Of a stretch of DNA of 64,000 nt, positions 1 to 10,606 are shown one piece after another; within the stretch, counting starts at the first letter, position 1; each line of letters starts with the position of its first letter. The position numbers and the translations under genes are program-made. The DNA lies in NCBI RefSeq assembly GCF_004331415.1, contig NZ_SJOP01000008.1, positions 148,429 through 212,428 of the forward strand. The letters run 5' to 3'. The DNA comes from Kosakonia quasisacchari. Its GTDB lineage: Bacteria > Pseudomonadota > Gammaproteobacteria > Enterobacterales > Enterobacteriaceae. A model generated the notes under the pieces. It saw only the letters and a program-made list of their open reading frames with translations. It made no database searches and had not been told where the DNA came from.

Positions 1-214
1 AGAAGCGGGCATACACTTTTTGTTCGTCAGAGATATAAGCGAATGCGCCGCGGGTTTGATACTGGTTTAAGCTGCGCACCTGTTGCTGGTGTTCGCGCCA
101 CTGCGGCGAGTCCGGACTTTGTCCCGGCCCTTTTGGCGCATTGAGCGTACAAGCGGTTAATACGAGGCTTGCCAGCGGCAGCAGGCGAATAAAGCGAAAG
201 TCTGGCAGAGTCAT
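1..214 (-). CDS. lolB: Outer-membrane lipoprotein LolB, N-terminal part (runs off the window)
   Basis: LolB receives lipoproteins from periplasmic LolA and inserts them into the outer membrane; it is itself an outer-membrane lipoprotein. The visible 71 codons begin [19 protein letters not shown] and run straight into a lipobox, L-T-A-C, with the acylated cysteine at residue 22. The following residues ([17 protein letters not shown]) match the start of enterobacterial LolB. It is divergent from hemA, the conserved arrangement. The C-terminal two thirds lie outside the window. The 198 bp between the two start codons must hold both promoters; I could not assign them securely. Confidence 0.93.
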   Translation of the reverse strand, partial: MTLPDFRFIRLLPLASLVLTACTLNAPKGPGQSPDSPQWREHQQQVRSLNQYQTRGAFAYISDEQKVYARF

Positions 215-412
215 AACGAGGGGAAATCCTTGCAAGGTTGCAGTATTACGCTTAATGCTAGCGCCGCTCTGAAACAGCGTCTACGTTCAAGTTGTCTTAA
301 ATCATTAAATTACCAATTACTCCGAAAGGGTAGTGTCTCTTTTATTGACCTCACTCATCCTGTATGATGCGTACAGTCTAACCTTATCAACGTTGGTACT
401 ATTCCCGCGCTC

Positions 413-1669
413 ATGACCCTTTTAGCACTTGGCATCAATCACAAAACGGCTCCCGTTTCGTTGCGAGAACGCATTGCTTTTTCGCCGGAAACGCTTGACC
501 AGGCGCTGGAAAGCCTGCTGTCGCAGCCGATGGTGCAAGGCGGTGTGGTGCTGTCAACCTGTAACCGTACCGAGCTCTATCTGAGCGTCGAAGAGCGGGA
601 TAACCTGCAAGAAGCGCTGGTGCGCTGGCTGTGTGATTATCACCATTTGCGTGAAGAAGAAGTGCGCCAGAGTCTCTACTGGCATCAGGATAACGACGCC
701 GTCAGCCATTTAATGCGCGTGGCGAGCGGGCTGGATTCACTGGTACTGGGTGAACCGCAAATCTTAGGCCAGGTGAAAAAGGCCTTTGCTGATTCCCAGC
801 GTGGGCATGACAACGCCAGCGATCTGGAGCGTATGTTCCAGAAGTCATTCTCCGTCGCCAAGCGTGTGCGCACGGAAACCGATATTGGCGCCAGTGCGGT
901 ATCGGTCGCTTTCGCCGCCTGTACACTGGCGCGGCAAATATTCGAATCCCTTGCGTCGGTCACCGTGCTGTTAGTGGGCGCGGGCGAAACCATTGAACTG
1001 GTTGCGCGCCACCTGCGTGAGCATAAAGTGCAGAAAATGATCATCGCCAACCGTACGCGTGAACGTGCGCAGGTGCTGGCGGATGAAGTCGGCGCAGAAG
1101 TTATTTCGTTGAGTGACATTGATGAGCGCCTGAAAGATGCCGATATCGTGATCAGTTCCACCGCCAGCCCGCTACCGATTATTGGTAAAGGAATGATGGA
1201 ACGCGCGATGAAAGCGCGGCGTAACCAGCCCGTTTTGCTGGTGGATATTGCCGTGCCGCGCGATGTCGAGCCGGAAGTAGGCAAAGTGGCGAACGCCTAT
1301 CTCTATAGCGTCGACGATCTGCAAAGTATTATTCAGCACAACCTGGCGCAGCGTAAAGCCGCTGCGGTGCAGGCGGAAACCATCGTCGCCCAGGAAACCA
1401 GTGAATTTATGGCCTGGCTGCGTGCGCAAAGCGCCAGCGAGACTATTCGCGAATACCGCAGCCAGTCTGAAACTGCGCGCGACGAGCTGACTGCCAAAGC
1501 GCTTGCTGCGCTGGAGCAGGGTGGCAATCCGCAAGCTATCATGCAAGACCTGGCGTGGAAACTGACCAACCGCCTTATCCACGCCCCAACCAAATCTCTT
1601 CAGCAGGCCGCCCGTGACGGGGACGATGAGCGTCTGCATATTCTGCGCAACAGCCTCGGGCTGGATTAG
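413..1669 (+). CDS. hemA: Glutamyl-tRNA reductase HemA
   Basis: HemA reduces Glu-tRNA(Glu) to glutamate-1-semialdehyde, the committed step of C5-pathway tetrapyrrole (heme, siroheme) synthesis. The 418-residue product has the usual family length. The catalytic cysteine is C50 in the motif STCNRTELY, the N-terminal catalytic domain starts [19 protein letters not shown], the NADPH-binding domain has VLLVGAGE at about 183-190, and the C-terminal dimerisation helices end in [11 protein letters not shown]. The N-terminus is the segment that in enterobacteria controls heme-dependent proteolysis of HemA. It heads a co-oriented series with prfA and prmC, 39 bp before prfA. The ribosome site before the ATG is weak. 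Confidence 0.98.
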   Translation: MTLLALGINHKTAPVSLRERIAFSPETLDQALESLLSQPMVQGGVVLSTCNRTELYLSVEERDNLQEALVRWLCDYHHLREEEVRQSLYWHQDNDAVSHLMRVASGLDSLVLGEPQILGQVKKAFADSQRGHDNASDLERMFQKSFSVAKRVRTETDIGASAVSVAFAACTLARQIFESLASVTVLLVGAGETIELVARHLREHKVQKMIIANRTRERAQVLADEVGAEVISLSDIDERLKDADIVISSTASPLPIIGKGMMERAMKARRNQPVLLVDIAVPRDVEPEVGKVANAYLYSVDDLQSIIQHNLAQRKAAAVQAETIVAQETSEFMAWLRAQSASETIREYRSQSETARDELTAKALAALEQGGNPQAIMQDLAWKLTNRLIHAPTKSLQQAARDGDDERLHILRNSLGLD

Positions 1670-1708
1670 CACAACACTCTCTTATTATTAAAAGGTGCAT
1701 TAACGCCT

Positions 1709-2791
1709 ATGAAGCCTTCTATCGTTGCCAAACTGGAAGCCCTGCATGAGCGCCATGAAGAAGTTCAGGCGCTGCTCGGTGACGCTCAAACCATCGCTGA
1801 CCAGGACAAATTCCGTGCGCTGTCGCGCGAATACGCGCAGCTGAGCGACGTGTCGCGCTGTTTCACTGACTGGCAACAGGTTCAGGAAGATATTGAAACC
1901 GCGCAGATGATGCTCGACGACCCGGAAATGCGCGACATGGCGCAGGATGAACTGCGCGACGCGAAAGAAAAATGTGAACACCTTGAACAGCAATTGCAAC
2001 TGTTGCTGCTGCCAAAAGATCCCGATGATGAACGTAATGCGTTTGTCGAAGTTCGCGCCGGAACCGGCGGCGATGAAGCCGCCCTGTTTGCTGGCGATCT
2101 GTTCCGTATGTACAGCCGTTATGCCGAATCCCGCCGCTGGCGCGTTGAGATCATGAGCGCCAACGACGGTGAGCACGGCGGCTTTAAAGAAGTGATCGCC
2201 AAAATCAGCGGCGAAGGTGTTTACGGGCGTCTGAAATTTGAATCCGGCGGCCATCGCGTCCAGCGCGTTCCGGCAACGGAATCGCAGGGGCGTATTCACA
2301 CGTCTGCCTGTACCGTGGCCGTGATGCCAGAGCTGCCGGAAGCCGAAATGCCGGATATCAACCCGGCCGATCTGCGTATTGATACCTTCCGCTCTTCCGG
2401 TGCGGGCGGTCAGCACGTTAACACCACCGATTCCGCCATCCGTATTACCCACCTTCCGACCGGAATTGTGGTCGAGTGCCAGGATGAACGTTCACAGCAT
2501 AAAAACAAAGCAAAAGCCTTGTCAGTGCTCGGTGCGCGCATTCGCGCCGCTGAAACGGCAAAACGCCAGCAGGCAGAAGCGTCGACCCGTCGTAACCTGC
2601 TTGGCAGCGGCGATCGCAGCGATCGTAACCGCACCTATAACTTCCCGCAGGGTCGTGTGACCGATCACCGTATCAACGTCACGCTTTACCGCCTCGACGA
2701 AGTGATGGAAGGCAAGCTGGATATGCTGATCGAACCGATTGTGCAGGAATACCAGGCCGACCAGTTGGCGGCGCTCTCCGAGCAGGAATAA
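1709..2791 (+). CDS. prfA: Peptide chain release factor 1 (RF1)
   Basis: RF1 reads UAG and UAA stop codons and triggers hydrolysis of peptidyl-tRNA. The 360-residue protein carries the codon-recognition tripeptide P-A-T in [15 protein letters not shown] and the catalytic GGQ in [15 protein letters not shown], the glutamine that PrmC methylates. A ribosome site AAAGGTG precedes the ATG. The stop codon TAA shares its last base with the ATG of prmC (TAATG), so the substrate and its modifying enzyme are translationally coupled. This pairing is conserved across enterobacteria. Confidence 0.98.
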   Translation: MKPSIVAKLEALHERHEEVQALLGDAQTIADQDKFRALSREYAQLSDVSRCFTDWQQVQEDIETAQMMLDDPEMRDMAQDELRDAKEKCEHLEQQLQLLLLPKDPDDERNAFVEVRAGTGGDEAALFAGDLFRMYSRYAESRRWRVEIMSANDGEHGGFKEVIAKISGEGVYGRLKFESGGHRVQRVPATESQGRIHTSACTVAVMPELPEAEMPDINPADLRIDTFRSSGAGGQHVNTTDSAIRITHLPTGIVVECQDERSQHKNKAKALSVLGARIRAAETAKRQQAEASTRRNLLGSGDRSDRNRTYNFPQGRVTDHRINVTLYRLDEVMEGKLDMLIEPIVQEYQADQLAALSEQE

Positions 2792-3630
2792 TGGATTATC
2801 AACAGTGGTTGCGCCAGGCGATAAGCGAGCTTGCTGCGAGCGAAAGCCCGCGCCGCGATGCGGAGATCCTGTTGGGTTTCGTCACAGGCAAATCGCGCAC
2901 GTTTATCCTCGCTTTTGGTGAAACGTCACTGGAAGCCGAGCAGCAGCAACAGCTGGCGACGTTACTGGCTCGTCGTGTAAATGGCGAACCGGTGGCGCAC
3001 TTGATTGGCGTGCGTGAGTTTTGGTCATTGCCGCTGTTTGTCTCTCCGGCAACGCTTATCCCGCGCCCGGACACCGAATGTCTGGTGGAACAGGCGCTGG
3101 CGCGTCTTCCTTCCTTACCGTGTCGCATTCTTGATTTAGGCACCGGCACTGGCGCAATCGCGCTGGCGCTGGCGAGCGAACGTCCGGATTGCACCGTCAC
3201 TGCTGTCGACCTGGTTCCGGATGCGGTTGCGCTGGCACAACGCAACGCCGCACATCTGAATATCACCAATATTGAGATCCTGCAAAGTCGCTGGTTCAGT
3301 GCGCTTGAAGGGCAGCAATTCGCGATGATTGTCAGCAACCCGCCTTACATCGATGAGCACGATCCTCATCTTGCGCAGGGCGATGTGCGTTTTGAACCGC
3401 TCAGTGCGCTGGTGGCGGCTGATAACGGGCTGGCGGATTTACGCACCATTATTGATGATGCCAGGCAGTATGTGTTGCCTGGGGGCTGGCTGCTGCTTGA
3501 ACACGGTTGGCAACAGGGTGCAGATGTTCGCGCTGCCTTCGAACATTACGGCTGGCAGCACGTCGCAACGTGTCGGGATTACGCGGATAACGAACGCCTG
3601 ACGCTGGGGCAACGGCCCTTGCAGGAGTAA
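2791..3630 (+). CDS. prmC: Release factor glutamine N5-methyltransferase PrmC (HemK)
   Basis: PrmC methylates the glutamine of the GGQ motif in RF1 and RF2 using S-adenosylmethionine. In the 279-residue product the SAM-binding motif I is ILDLGTGTGAIALALA at about 112-127 and the catalytic NPPY of glutamine/adenine N-methyltransferases is in VSNPPYIDEHD near residue 183. The first 100 residues are the helical substrate-recognition domain. It overlaps prfA by one base and precedes sirB2 by 6 bp, so it is probably read from the hemA-prfA transcript. Confidence 0.97.
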   Translation: MDYQQWLRQAISELAASESPRRDAEILLGFVTGKSRTFILAFGETSLEAEQQQQLATLLARRVNGEPVAHLIGVREFWSLPLFVSPATLIPRPDTECLVEQALARLPSLPCRILDLGTGTGAIALALASERPDCTVTAVDLVPDAVALAQRNAAHLNITNIEILQSRWFSALEGQQFAMIVSNPPYIDEHDPHLAQGDVRFEPLSALVAADNGLADLRTIIDDARQYVLPGGWLLLEHGWQQGADVRAAFEHYGWQHVATCRDYADNERLTLGQRPLQE

Positions 3631-3636
3631 CCGACA

Positions 3637-4029
3637 ATGAATGCGTTTAAGTTGCTGATTACATTGCATTTGGCGTCTGTTGCGCTCACCATTAGCCTGT
3701 TTGTTTTACGTTACTGGTGGCGCTGGTCAGGCAATCCGCGTATTAACGCACGCTGGGTGCGGATTGTGCCGCACACGGTTGATACCGTGCTGCTGCTGAG
3801 CGGCGCAGGGTTGATGTGGGTAACGGGCTATTTGCCATTTACGGTTAAAGGCGCATGGCTGACTGAAAAGCTGTTTGGCGTTATCATCTACATCGTTTTG
3901 GGTTTTATTGCGCTGGGGCGACATCGCCCGCGCAGCCAGCAAAGGGGTTTTATCGCTTTTTTGCTGGGGCTGGTGGTGCTGTACATCATCATTAAACTCG
4001 CCGCCACAAAAGTACCGATACTGGGGTAA
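3637..4029 (+). CDS. sirB2: SirB2 family inner-membrane protein
   Basis: A 130-residue integral membrane protein of the SirB2 (YchQ) family with about four hydrophobic segments: 4-22, 44-62, 78-94 and 103-121. The name comes from a Salmonella locus reported to affect invasion-gene expression; the biochemical function is unknown. It lies 6 bp after prmC and 3 bp before sirB1, in the conserved prmC-sirB2-sirB1-kdsA order, so co-transcription is likely. The high content of Leu, Val and Ile and the short basic loops agree with an inner-membrane location. Confidence 0.92.
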   Translation: MNAFKLLITLHLASVALTISLFVLRYWWRWSGNPRINARWVRIVPHTVDTVLLLSGAGLMWVTGYLPFTVKGAWLTEKLFGVIIYIVLGFIALGRHRPRSQQRGFIAFLLGLVVLYIIIKLAATKVPILG

Positions 4030-4032
4030 GAC

Positions 4033-4842
4033 ATGAGATCGTTAGCTGATTTCGAATTTAACAAAGCGCCGTTATGCGACGGGATGATCCTTGTTTCCGA
4101 ACTGATTCGCGATGACTTTCCTTCGCAATATGTGCAAGACGAACTGGAGCGGTTGCTCAGTCTGGCACGTGAAGAGATTGGTCAGGCAAAGCCTCAGGAC
4201 TGGCAACTGGAAAAACTCGTCGAGCTGTTTTACGGCGAATGGGGCTTTAAAGATACCCGCGGCGTATACCGTTTATCTGACGCGCTGTGGCTGGATAAAG
4301 TGCTGCAAAACCGTCAGGGCAGCGCGGTATCGCTGGGCGCGATTTTACTGTGGGTTGCCGGTCAACTGGGGATTCCTCTGACGCCGGTGATTTTCCCGAC
4401 CCAGCTTATCCTGCGCGCCGAATGGCTGGATGGCGAAATGTGGCTGATTAACCCCTTTAACGGCGACACGCTGGATGAACACACGCTGGAAGTGTGGCTG
4501 AAAGGTAATATCAGCCCGGTTGCCGAGCTGTTTAATGAAGATCTCGATGAAGCCGACAACGCCGAAGTGATCCGCAAATTACTGGATACGCTGAAGTCGG
4601 CGCTGATGGAAGAACAGCAGATGGAGCTGGCATTGCGCGCGAGCGAAGCGCTGTTGCAGTTCAATCCCGAAGATCCGTATGAGATCCGCGATCGCGGTCT
4701 GATTTACGCGCAGCTGGATTGTGACCATGTGGCGCTGAATGATTTGAACTACTTTGTAGAGCAGTGTCCTGAGGATCCGATAAGCGAAATGATCCGCGCG
4801 CAAATCAATTCGATTGCGCATAAACAGATTACCCTGCATTAA
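4033..4842 (+). CDS. sirB1: SirB1/YchA family transglutaminase-like, TPR-containing protein
   Basis: A 269-residue cytoplasmic protein of the SirB1 (YchA) family. The N-terminal ~180 residues hold the transglutaminase-like SirB1 fold (FYGEWGFKDTRGVYRLSDA; QGSAVSLGAILLWVAGQLGIPL). The cysteine expected in an active transglutaminase is replaced in the segment QGSAVSLGAI, so catalysis is unlikely. The C-terminal ~80 residues resemble TPR helices (ALRASEALLQFNPEDPYEIRDRG). Function is unknown. It sits between sirB2 and kdsA as in E. coli. Confidence 0.9.
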   Translation: MRSLADFEFNKAPLCDGMILVSELIRDDFPSQYVQDELERLLSLAREEIGQAKPQDWQLEKLVELFYGEWGFKDTRGVYRLSDALWLDKVLQNRQGSAVSLGAILLWVAGQLGIPLTPVIFPTQLILRAEWLDGEMWLINPFNGDTLDEHTLEVWLKGNISPVAELFNEDLDEADNAEVIRKLLDTLKSALMEEQQMELALRASEALLQFNPEDPYEIRDRGLIYAQLDCDHVALNDLNYFVEQCPEDPISEMIRAQINSIAHKQITLH

Positions 4843-4869
4843 AAATTTGTTCCGATTCACACTCGATAA

Positions 4870-5730
<861 letters not shown>

Positions 5731-5734
5731 GCAT

Positions 5735-5762
5735 AAAAAACCCCGCAATAGCGGGGTTTTTT
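5735..5762. terminator. Bidirectional rho-independent terminator, kdsA / chaA
   Basis: Hairpin CCCCGC-aata-GCGGGG flanked by A6 on the left and T6 on the right, so it can act in both directions. It lies 4 bp after kdsA and 11 bp before the end of the convergent chaA gene. Confidence 0.93.
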
Positions 5763-5773
5763 GTCTCTGCCAT

Positions 5774-6868
5774 TCAGGCAAATATCGTCATCAGATACGC
5801 AGCGAACAGCGCCAGGTGCGCCGTACCATTGAGCACATTGGTACGCCCGGTGGAGAACGAGAGTTGGCACAGCAGCAGCGAGGTCACCATGACAATCATT
5901 TCCGGCGCGCCAAGGCCGAACACCAGGCCGTTGCCGGTTAGCCAGGCAATCAGCGTCACGATAGGTACGGTGAGGGAAATCGTCGCCAGTACTGAACCAA
6001 AAAACAAGTTCATTGCACGCTGCACCTGATTATTCAGCACCGCTTTTAACGCACCTAACCCTTCCGGCGAGAGGATCAGCAACGCCACCAGGAAACCGGT
6101 AAATGCCACTGGTGCATTCATTTCTGTCAGCAACGCTTCCAGCGGGGTCGCATTCATTTTTGTCACGGCGATCACCGCAACCAGATGGATAATCAGCCAC
6201 AGCGTGTGCCACAAATTACCGTGGGCAGACGGTTTGCCGTGGTGTGGATCGTCGCCTTCGTCTTCGTGCTCATAGACGAACAAACTCTGGTGCGTTTTGG
6301 TCTGGATAAGCAGAAACACGCCGTACATCGCAGCCGAGATCAACGCCACCAGCAGCGACTGGCCAACAGTGAAATTGGCTTGCGGTAGCGCCATCGGGAA
6401 AACCAACACGATAATCGCCAGCGGAAACAGGGCAATCAAATACTGTTTAATACCAAACAGGTTCATATACTGCGTGGCAAACTTGCGCCCGCCCAGCAGT
6501 AGCGAAAAGCCTACCAGGCCACCGGTGACAATCATGATGATGGAATAGAGCGTGTCACGCATTAGCGTCGGTGCGGCGTCACCCGTCGCCATCAATGCGG
6601 AAATCAGGCTGACTTCAAGAATAACCACCGACAGGCTGAGGATCAGTGAACCATAGGGTTCGCCTAGCCGATGGGCAAGCACATCTGCGTGGCGCACCAC
6701 GCTAAACGCGCTGGATAAAATACCAACCAGTGCTAATAAATTAATGCCGATAACCGCTGGTAGTGACTGCGAACCTCCCCAGAAAAGCAGCACGGCCAGC
6801 GCCAGCACCGGGAAAATAAGGGATGTCTCCTTGTGGCGGGTTTTCACCGCCTCGTGCGTTGTTGTCAT
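5774..6868 (-). CDS. chaA: Sodium-potassium/proton antiporter ChaA (calcium/cation exchanger family)
   Basis: ChaA is an inner-membrane cation/proton exchanger of the CaCA superfamily, linked in E. coli to Na+, K+ and Ca2+ efflux at alkaline pH. The 364-residue product has about eleven hydrophobic segments. The two alpha-repeat cores with acidic residues are visible: SVVILEVSLISALM near residue 83-96 and a second with SPEGLGALKAVLNN near 267-280. A central acidic and histidine-rich loop, YEHEDEGDDPHHGKPSAHG near 199-217, is typical. It is convergent with kdsA and divergent from chaB. Confidence 0.95.
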   Translation of the reverse strand: MTTTHEAVKTRHKETSLIFPVLALAVLLFWGGSQSLPAVIGINLLALVGILSSAFSVVRHADVLAHRLGEPYGSLILSLSVVILEVSLISALMATGDAAPTLMRDTLYSIIMIVTGGLVGFSLLLGGRKFATQYMNLFGIKQYLIALFPLAIIVLVFPMALPQANFTVGQSLLVALISAAMYGVFLLIQTKTHQSLFVYEHEDEGDDPHHGKPSAHGNLWHTLWLIIHLVAVIAVTKMNATPLEALLTEMNAPVAFTGFLVALLILSPEGLGALKAVLNNQVQRAMNLFFGSVLATISLTVPIVTLIAWLTGNGLVFGLGAPEMIVMVTSLLLCQLSFSTGRTNVLNGTAHLALFAAYLMTIFA

Positions 6869-7143
6869 TATGATGCTCCATCACAGTGCAGGTGTTTGCG
6901 AATTATAGATAGAAAAAGAACGGGTCATAAAATAGCAAAAATCGCAGTTTTCATGGGGTTTTTTACGTAGTTTTACCCTCCGCGCTTCGTTTTGTTGCCA
7001 ACAAAACAAAATGCGCATTCTTGATTAATTTGTATTTATCTTACAGTGAGATAGGTGTTGTTATCTGGCATTTTACTCTCTCTGCTGGCGTGCCCGGTGT
7101 TTGTCGTCCAGGCTTACTTCTTTAAGCCAAAAGGAGCGTGAAA

Positions 7144-7374
7144 ATGCCGTATAAAGCGAAATCTGATCTACCGGATAGTGTGCAACATGTGCTGCCTGCA
7201 CATGCGCAGGAAATTTATAAAGAGGCGTTTAACAGCGCCTGGGAGCAATATAAGGATAAAGAAGATCGCCGTGATGACGCCAGCCGAGAGGAGACGGCGC
7301 ACCGTGTTGCCTGGGCGGCGGTTAAAAATGAATATCAGAAAGGCGACGATGATAAATGGCATAAAAAGAAATAA
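7144..7374 (+). CDS. chaB: ChaB, putative cation transport regulator
   Basis: A 76-residue acidic and basic, highly charged protein of the ChaB family, starting MPYKAKSDLPDSVQHVLPAH and ending DDDKWHKKK; close to E. coli ChaB over its full length. It was named as a regulator of ChaA, but a molecular role is not established. I place the start at the ATG at 7144 rather than the in-frame GTG at 7138, because AAGGAG at 7131-7136 is properly spaced for 7144 and the resulting length matches the family. It is divergent from chaA across 275 bp and upstream of chaC. Confidence 0.93.
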   Translation: MPYKAKSDLPDSVQHVLPAHAQEIYKEAFNSAWEQYKDKEDRRDDASREETAHRVAWAAVKNEYQKGDDDKWHKKK

Positions 7375-7545
7375 CACGATGAAATAATTACCTTTCGCCA
7401 TTTATAGCTCTATTCGATGGATTGACGCTATTGCCAGCGGCCTGTGAATTGCATAAGGTCGTAGTAAGCTGCGCTTAAAGCAGCATATGCCGGGAAGGCA
7501 GCAGTAAAGCAGTCGCACGGAAGCAGGCAGTGGCGGAGGTAGAAG

Positions 7546-8244
7546 ATGTTAACGCGTGATTTTTTGCGAACAGCAGATTGCAAAACGGCATTCGGCGATA
7601 TTGACGAGTCGTTACTTTGGTCGGCGGAACAGCGAGCGGCATCGCTTGCGGCGACGCTGGCGTGTCGCCCGGACGATGGCCCGGTGTGGATTTTTGGTTA
7701 TGGCTCGCTGATGTGGAACCCGGCGCTGGAGTTTGACGAATCCTGCACGGGGACGCTGACGGGCTGGCATCGCGCATTTTGCCTGCGTTTAACCGCTGGT
7801 CGCGGCACTGCCTGCCAGCCTGGGCGCATGCTGGCGCTGAAAGAGGGTGGGCGCACTACGGGTGTGGCGTACCGTTTATCTGACGACACCTTATATGATG
7901 AGCTGACGCTGCTGTGGAAACGCGAAATGATCACCGGCTGTTACATGCCAAGCTGGTGCAAACTGGCGCTTGATGATGGCCGCACGGTGAATGCGCTGGT
8001 GTTTATTATGGATCCGCGTCATCCACTGTATGAATCCGATACGCGTGCACAGACCATTGCCCCACTGATTGCCGCCGCCAGCGGCCCGCTTGGCACTAAT
8101 GCGCAGTATCTTTTCTCACTGGAACAGGAGCTGATAAAGCTCGGAATGCAGGATGATTGCCTGAACGATCTGGTGGGGAAAGTGCGTACGCTGTTGGGGG
8201 GAGAAAAACCAGGCCCTGAGATGCAACCTGGTTTTGCCTGCTAA
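7546..8244 (+). CDS. chaC: Glutathione-specific gamma-glutamylcyclotransferase ChaC
   Basis: ChaC-family enzymes cleave glutathione to 5-oxoproline and Cys-Gly. The 232-residue product has the family signature VWIFGYGSLMWNP at about 44-56 (substrate-binding YGSLxW loop), the conserved GRGTACQPGRML stretch, and a glutamate in LLWKREMI that should be the catalytic acid. A good ribosome site (GGAGG) precedes the ATG. It follows chaB after 171 bp; that gap holds a small stem GCTGC-gcttaaa-GCAGC but no clear terminator, so partial read-through from chaB is possible. Confidence 0.94.
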   Translation: MLTRDFLRTADCKTAFGDIDESLLWSAEQRAASLAATLACRPDDGPVWIFGYGSLMWNPALEFDESCTGTLTGWHRAFCLRLTAGRGTACQPGRMLALKEGGRTTGVAYRLSDDTLYDELTLLWKREMITGCYMPSWCKLALDDGRTVNALVFIMDPRHPLYESDTRAQTIAPLIAAASGPLGTNAQYLFSLEQELIKLGMQDDCLNDLVGKVRTLLGGEKPGPEMQPGFAC

Positions 8245-8253
8245 GCGCGGCCG

Positions 8254-8499
8254 TTAAGCGGCAACGTAGCTGATCGAGTGCTCCAGCGACTGGCTGTGGC
8301 TATCAATCAGCACACTCCAGACGCCGCTGTACGGCACAGCCAGATAGGCGCTTGCGCGGTTCTGGACACTCAGAATATCCGTTTGAGCGTCCGGCGTTCG
8401 GCTCTTTTCGCTCATCAAATGAATGTGACAACTTTCAGAACAGCGAACAACCACTGTATCCCCACCAAATAACTTCAGACTTGCTTTTACCACCGCCAT
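8254..8499 (-). CDS. Small DUF1883-like protein
   Basis: An 81-residue protein that I match by pattern to DUF1883: an opening strand GGDTVVVRCSESCHIHLM and a closing part YLAVPYSGVWSVLIDS followed by SISYV, resembling the family's P-x-SG-x-W-x-V-x-x-D core. No signal peptide or membrane segment is present. The small beta-rich domain has no established function; elsewhere it occurs alone or joined to TIR domains. It converges with chaC (9 bp apart) and lies downstream of the chemoreceptor on the same strand. It is not part of the K-12 chaC-ychN interval. The family assignment is from memory of the pattern and moderately sure. Confidence 0.6.
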   Translation of the reverse strand: MAVVKASLKLFGGDTVVVRCSESCHIHLMSEKSRTPDAQTDILSVQNRASAYLAVPYSGVWSVLIDSHSQSLEHSISYVAA

Positions 8500-8714
8500 T
8501 TTTAACCCCGTAGTTTTTTAACAACGCGATCCGTGCGGGAAGGATCCCCGTGCGTGACTTTGTTCACAATTCACTCAGTGCATAACACCAAACGGAAGGG
8601 GGGCGAATGCTGATTTTGATCAAATAATGACGTAACGATTAAACAAAAATTACATTATTCGGCAGGGAAAGAAGACGGCGCGCAAAACCGTGGTTAAAAC
8701 GCGCCGGTATAAGA

Positions 8715-10499
8715 TTAAATTCGGAAATGACCGGCGGTTTCAGCAAGCTCGGTCGCCTGCGAACGTAGCGCGCCAGCGGCGGCGGTCGATTCGACCACCA
8801 GTTCCGCGTTTTGCTGCACCATCCGGTCAAGATCGAGCACCGCATGGTTGATTTCCTGAATACCTTTCATCTGCTCGCTGGTGGCGACGGTAATTTCACG
8901 CATAATCACCGACACACTGTCGATGCTGGCGACAATATCCGTCATGCTGTCACCCGCCAGGCGGACAAAGCGTGAACCGGTTGCCACGCTTTCGGTGGTG
9001 GAGTCGATCAGCGTTTTGATCTCCTTCGCGGCTTGTGCGCTTCGGCTTGCCAGATTACGCACTTCACCGGCAACCACGGCAAAACCACGCCCCTGTTCAC
9101 CTGCTCGGGCGGCTTCCACAGAGGCGTTGAGCGCCAGGATATTGGTCTGGAAAGCAATGCCGTCAATCACGCTGGTGATATCGCCAATTTTTGCCGAAGC
9201 TACCTCGATCGACTGCATAGTATTAATTGCCTGCGTCACCACCTGACCGCCGTGCGATGCTGCTTGCGAGGCAACATGCGCCTGAGTATTGGCCTGCGCT
9301 GCAGCGTCGGTAGATTGCGCTACCGACGCCGTGATTTGTTCAACCGCGCTGGCCGTCTCGCGCAGGCTGGACGCTGCTTGTTCTGTACGCCCGGAGAGAT
9401 CCTGGTTTCCGGCGGCAATCTGTTGTGCGGCGACTTGTACCGAGTTACTGGAATCACGCAGTTTTACCATCACCACCGAAAGCTTGTCGCTGAAAGCGTT
9501 AAAGGCGTGGGCGATTTGCGAAACCTCGTCATGGCCATCAACCGGTAAACGCTGCGAGAGATCGTCTGTGCCGCTGCTGATGGCGTTCATGGCATCGCGC
9601 ACCGTCAGCAGACGTTTAAGCAGAGTGGAAACAATCCAGTGCATCAATGCACCGGCAATCAGCACTAACACAATCAGCGACAGAGCAGAGGCTTTCAGTT
9701 GCGCGCGCAACCCGGCGCTAGAATCAGCGTTATCGAGCGCCACTGCCAGCAACCAGTTGGTGCCTTTGACCGGGCTTGCCAGCAGCGCTTTATCCTCGCC
9801 TGCATAGACACCCTCCACCCGTTTTCCTGCCCGCAGTTGTTCAAAGCTGACGCCGCTAATGGCCTCGGTGAAGGGTTTCATCGTGAGCTTGTCGTTGGCG
9901 GCGGCAATCACCGAACCGTCGCTGGCCAGCAACATACCGGTACTGTTCGGCGTTGGGCTGATGCCGCGCACGTTAGCCACCACACTATCCATCGAGACGT
10001 CGCCTGCAACTACGGCCTTTAACGTACCGTTCTCTTTGACCGGTACGGCAAACGTCACCACCAGCGCACCGGTGCTGGCGTCAACGTAGGGCGCGGTGAC
10101 AACTGGCGCGTCGGCTTTTACCACTTGTTGATACCACGGGCGGATTGTCGGGTCGTAATCCGCCGGTACGCCACCCAGGTCGGAGAATTTTGCTGTTTTA
10201 GTCGCATAACCGACATAAACGTTGATAAATCCCCCGGCGCGAGCAATCTGTGCGAAAACCGGCACGGGATCGTCGGTTAACGCCACGCTCTGCAAGGAGG
10301 CAATCATGTTCATTTTGCTGGCGGCCCAGTCGGCAATCGCAATGCTGTGACTGGCGCTGGTGCTGGAGAGAATATCCTGCTGGGTTTGTTGGTTATGCTG
10401 GCGGGTTACCTGATAGTTAATAACGGTGTTAAGCAGCAAAGCGCTGGCGAGACATCCCGCCGTTGCTGCAATAATACGGGACTTAATCGATCTGAACAT
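8715..10499 (-). CDS. Methyl-accepting chemotaxis protein with dCache_1 sensor, predicted amino-acid receptor
   Basis: A 594-residue transmembrane chemoreceptor. Segments in order: cytoplasmic start [11 protein letters not shown]1 about 8-28, periplasmic double-Cache sensor about 30-270, TM2 about 274-292, HAMP to about 345, then a signalling domain of the 36-heptad enterobacterial type whose hairpin tip is [20 protein letters not shown]. The sensor carries Y115, R120, W122, Y123, Y138, D140 and D167, the residue set that defines amino-acid-binding dCache_1AA sensors. It ends in AGHFRI without the NWETF-type CheR/CheB tether, so adaptation would depend on other receptors. K-12 has no gene here. 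It is monocistronic or leads into the DUF1883-like gene 215 bp downstream. Confidence 0.93.
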   Translation of the reverse strand: MFRSIKSRIIAATAGCLASALLLNTVINYQVTRQHNQQTQQDILSSTSASHSIAIADWAASKMNMIASLQSVALTDDPVPVFAQIARAGGFINVYVGYATKTAKFSDLGGVPADYDPTIRPWYQQVVKADAPVVTAPYVDASTGALVVTFAVPVKENGTLKAVVAGDVSMDSVVANVRGISPTPNSTGMLLASDGSVIAAANDKLTMKPFTEAISGVSFEQLRAGKRVEGVYAGEDKALLASPVKGTNWLLAVALDNADSSAGLRAQLKASALSLIVLVLIAGALMHWIVSTLLKRLLTVRDAMNAISSGTDDLSQRLPVDGHDEVSQIAHAFNAFSDKLSVVMVKLRDSSNSVQVAAQQIAAGNQDLSGRTEQAASSLRETASAVEQITASVAQSTDAAAQANTQAHVASQAASHGGQVVTQAINTMQSIEVASAKIGDITSVIDGIAFQTNILALNASVEAARAGEQGRGFAVVAGEVRNLASRSAQAAKEIKTLIDSTTESVATGSRFVRLAGDSMTDIVASIDSVSVIMREITVATSEQMKGIQEINHAVLDLDRMVQQNAELVVESTAAAGALRSQATELAETAGHFRI

Positions 10500-10606
10500 A
10501 GTTATAGTACCTGCTGTGTTGTCTTAAGTGGCTATCGGCAACGCAGCAGGCAAACTTGATGACATAACGCCATCCATAAGAAAATAATATTGAACTTGCC
10601 GCAATA

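Noticed and set aside
345..368. Possible hemA promoter TTGACC ... TATGAT
   Set aside because: The spacer is only 12 bp, too short for a sigma-70 promoter; one of the boxes may be real, but not as a pair.
1700..2452. Minus-strand open frame of 250 codons opposite prfA
   Set aside because: Same reason: prfA covers it completely and has all its motifs.
5731..5773. ldr/rdl type I toxin repeats near chaA, as in K-12
   Set aside because: Only a terminator separates kdsA from chaA; nothing of the long direct repeats is present.
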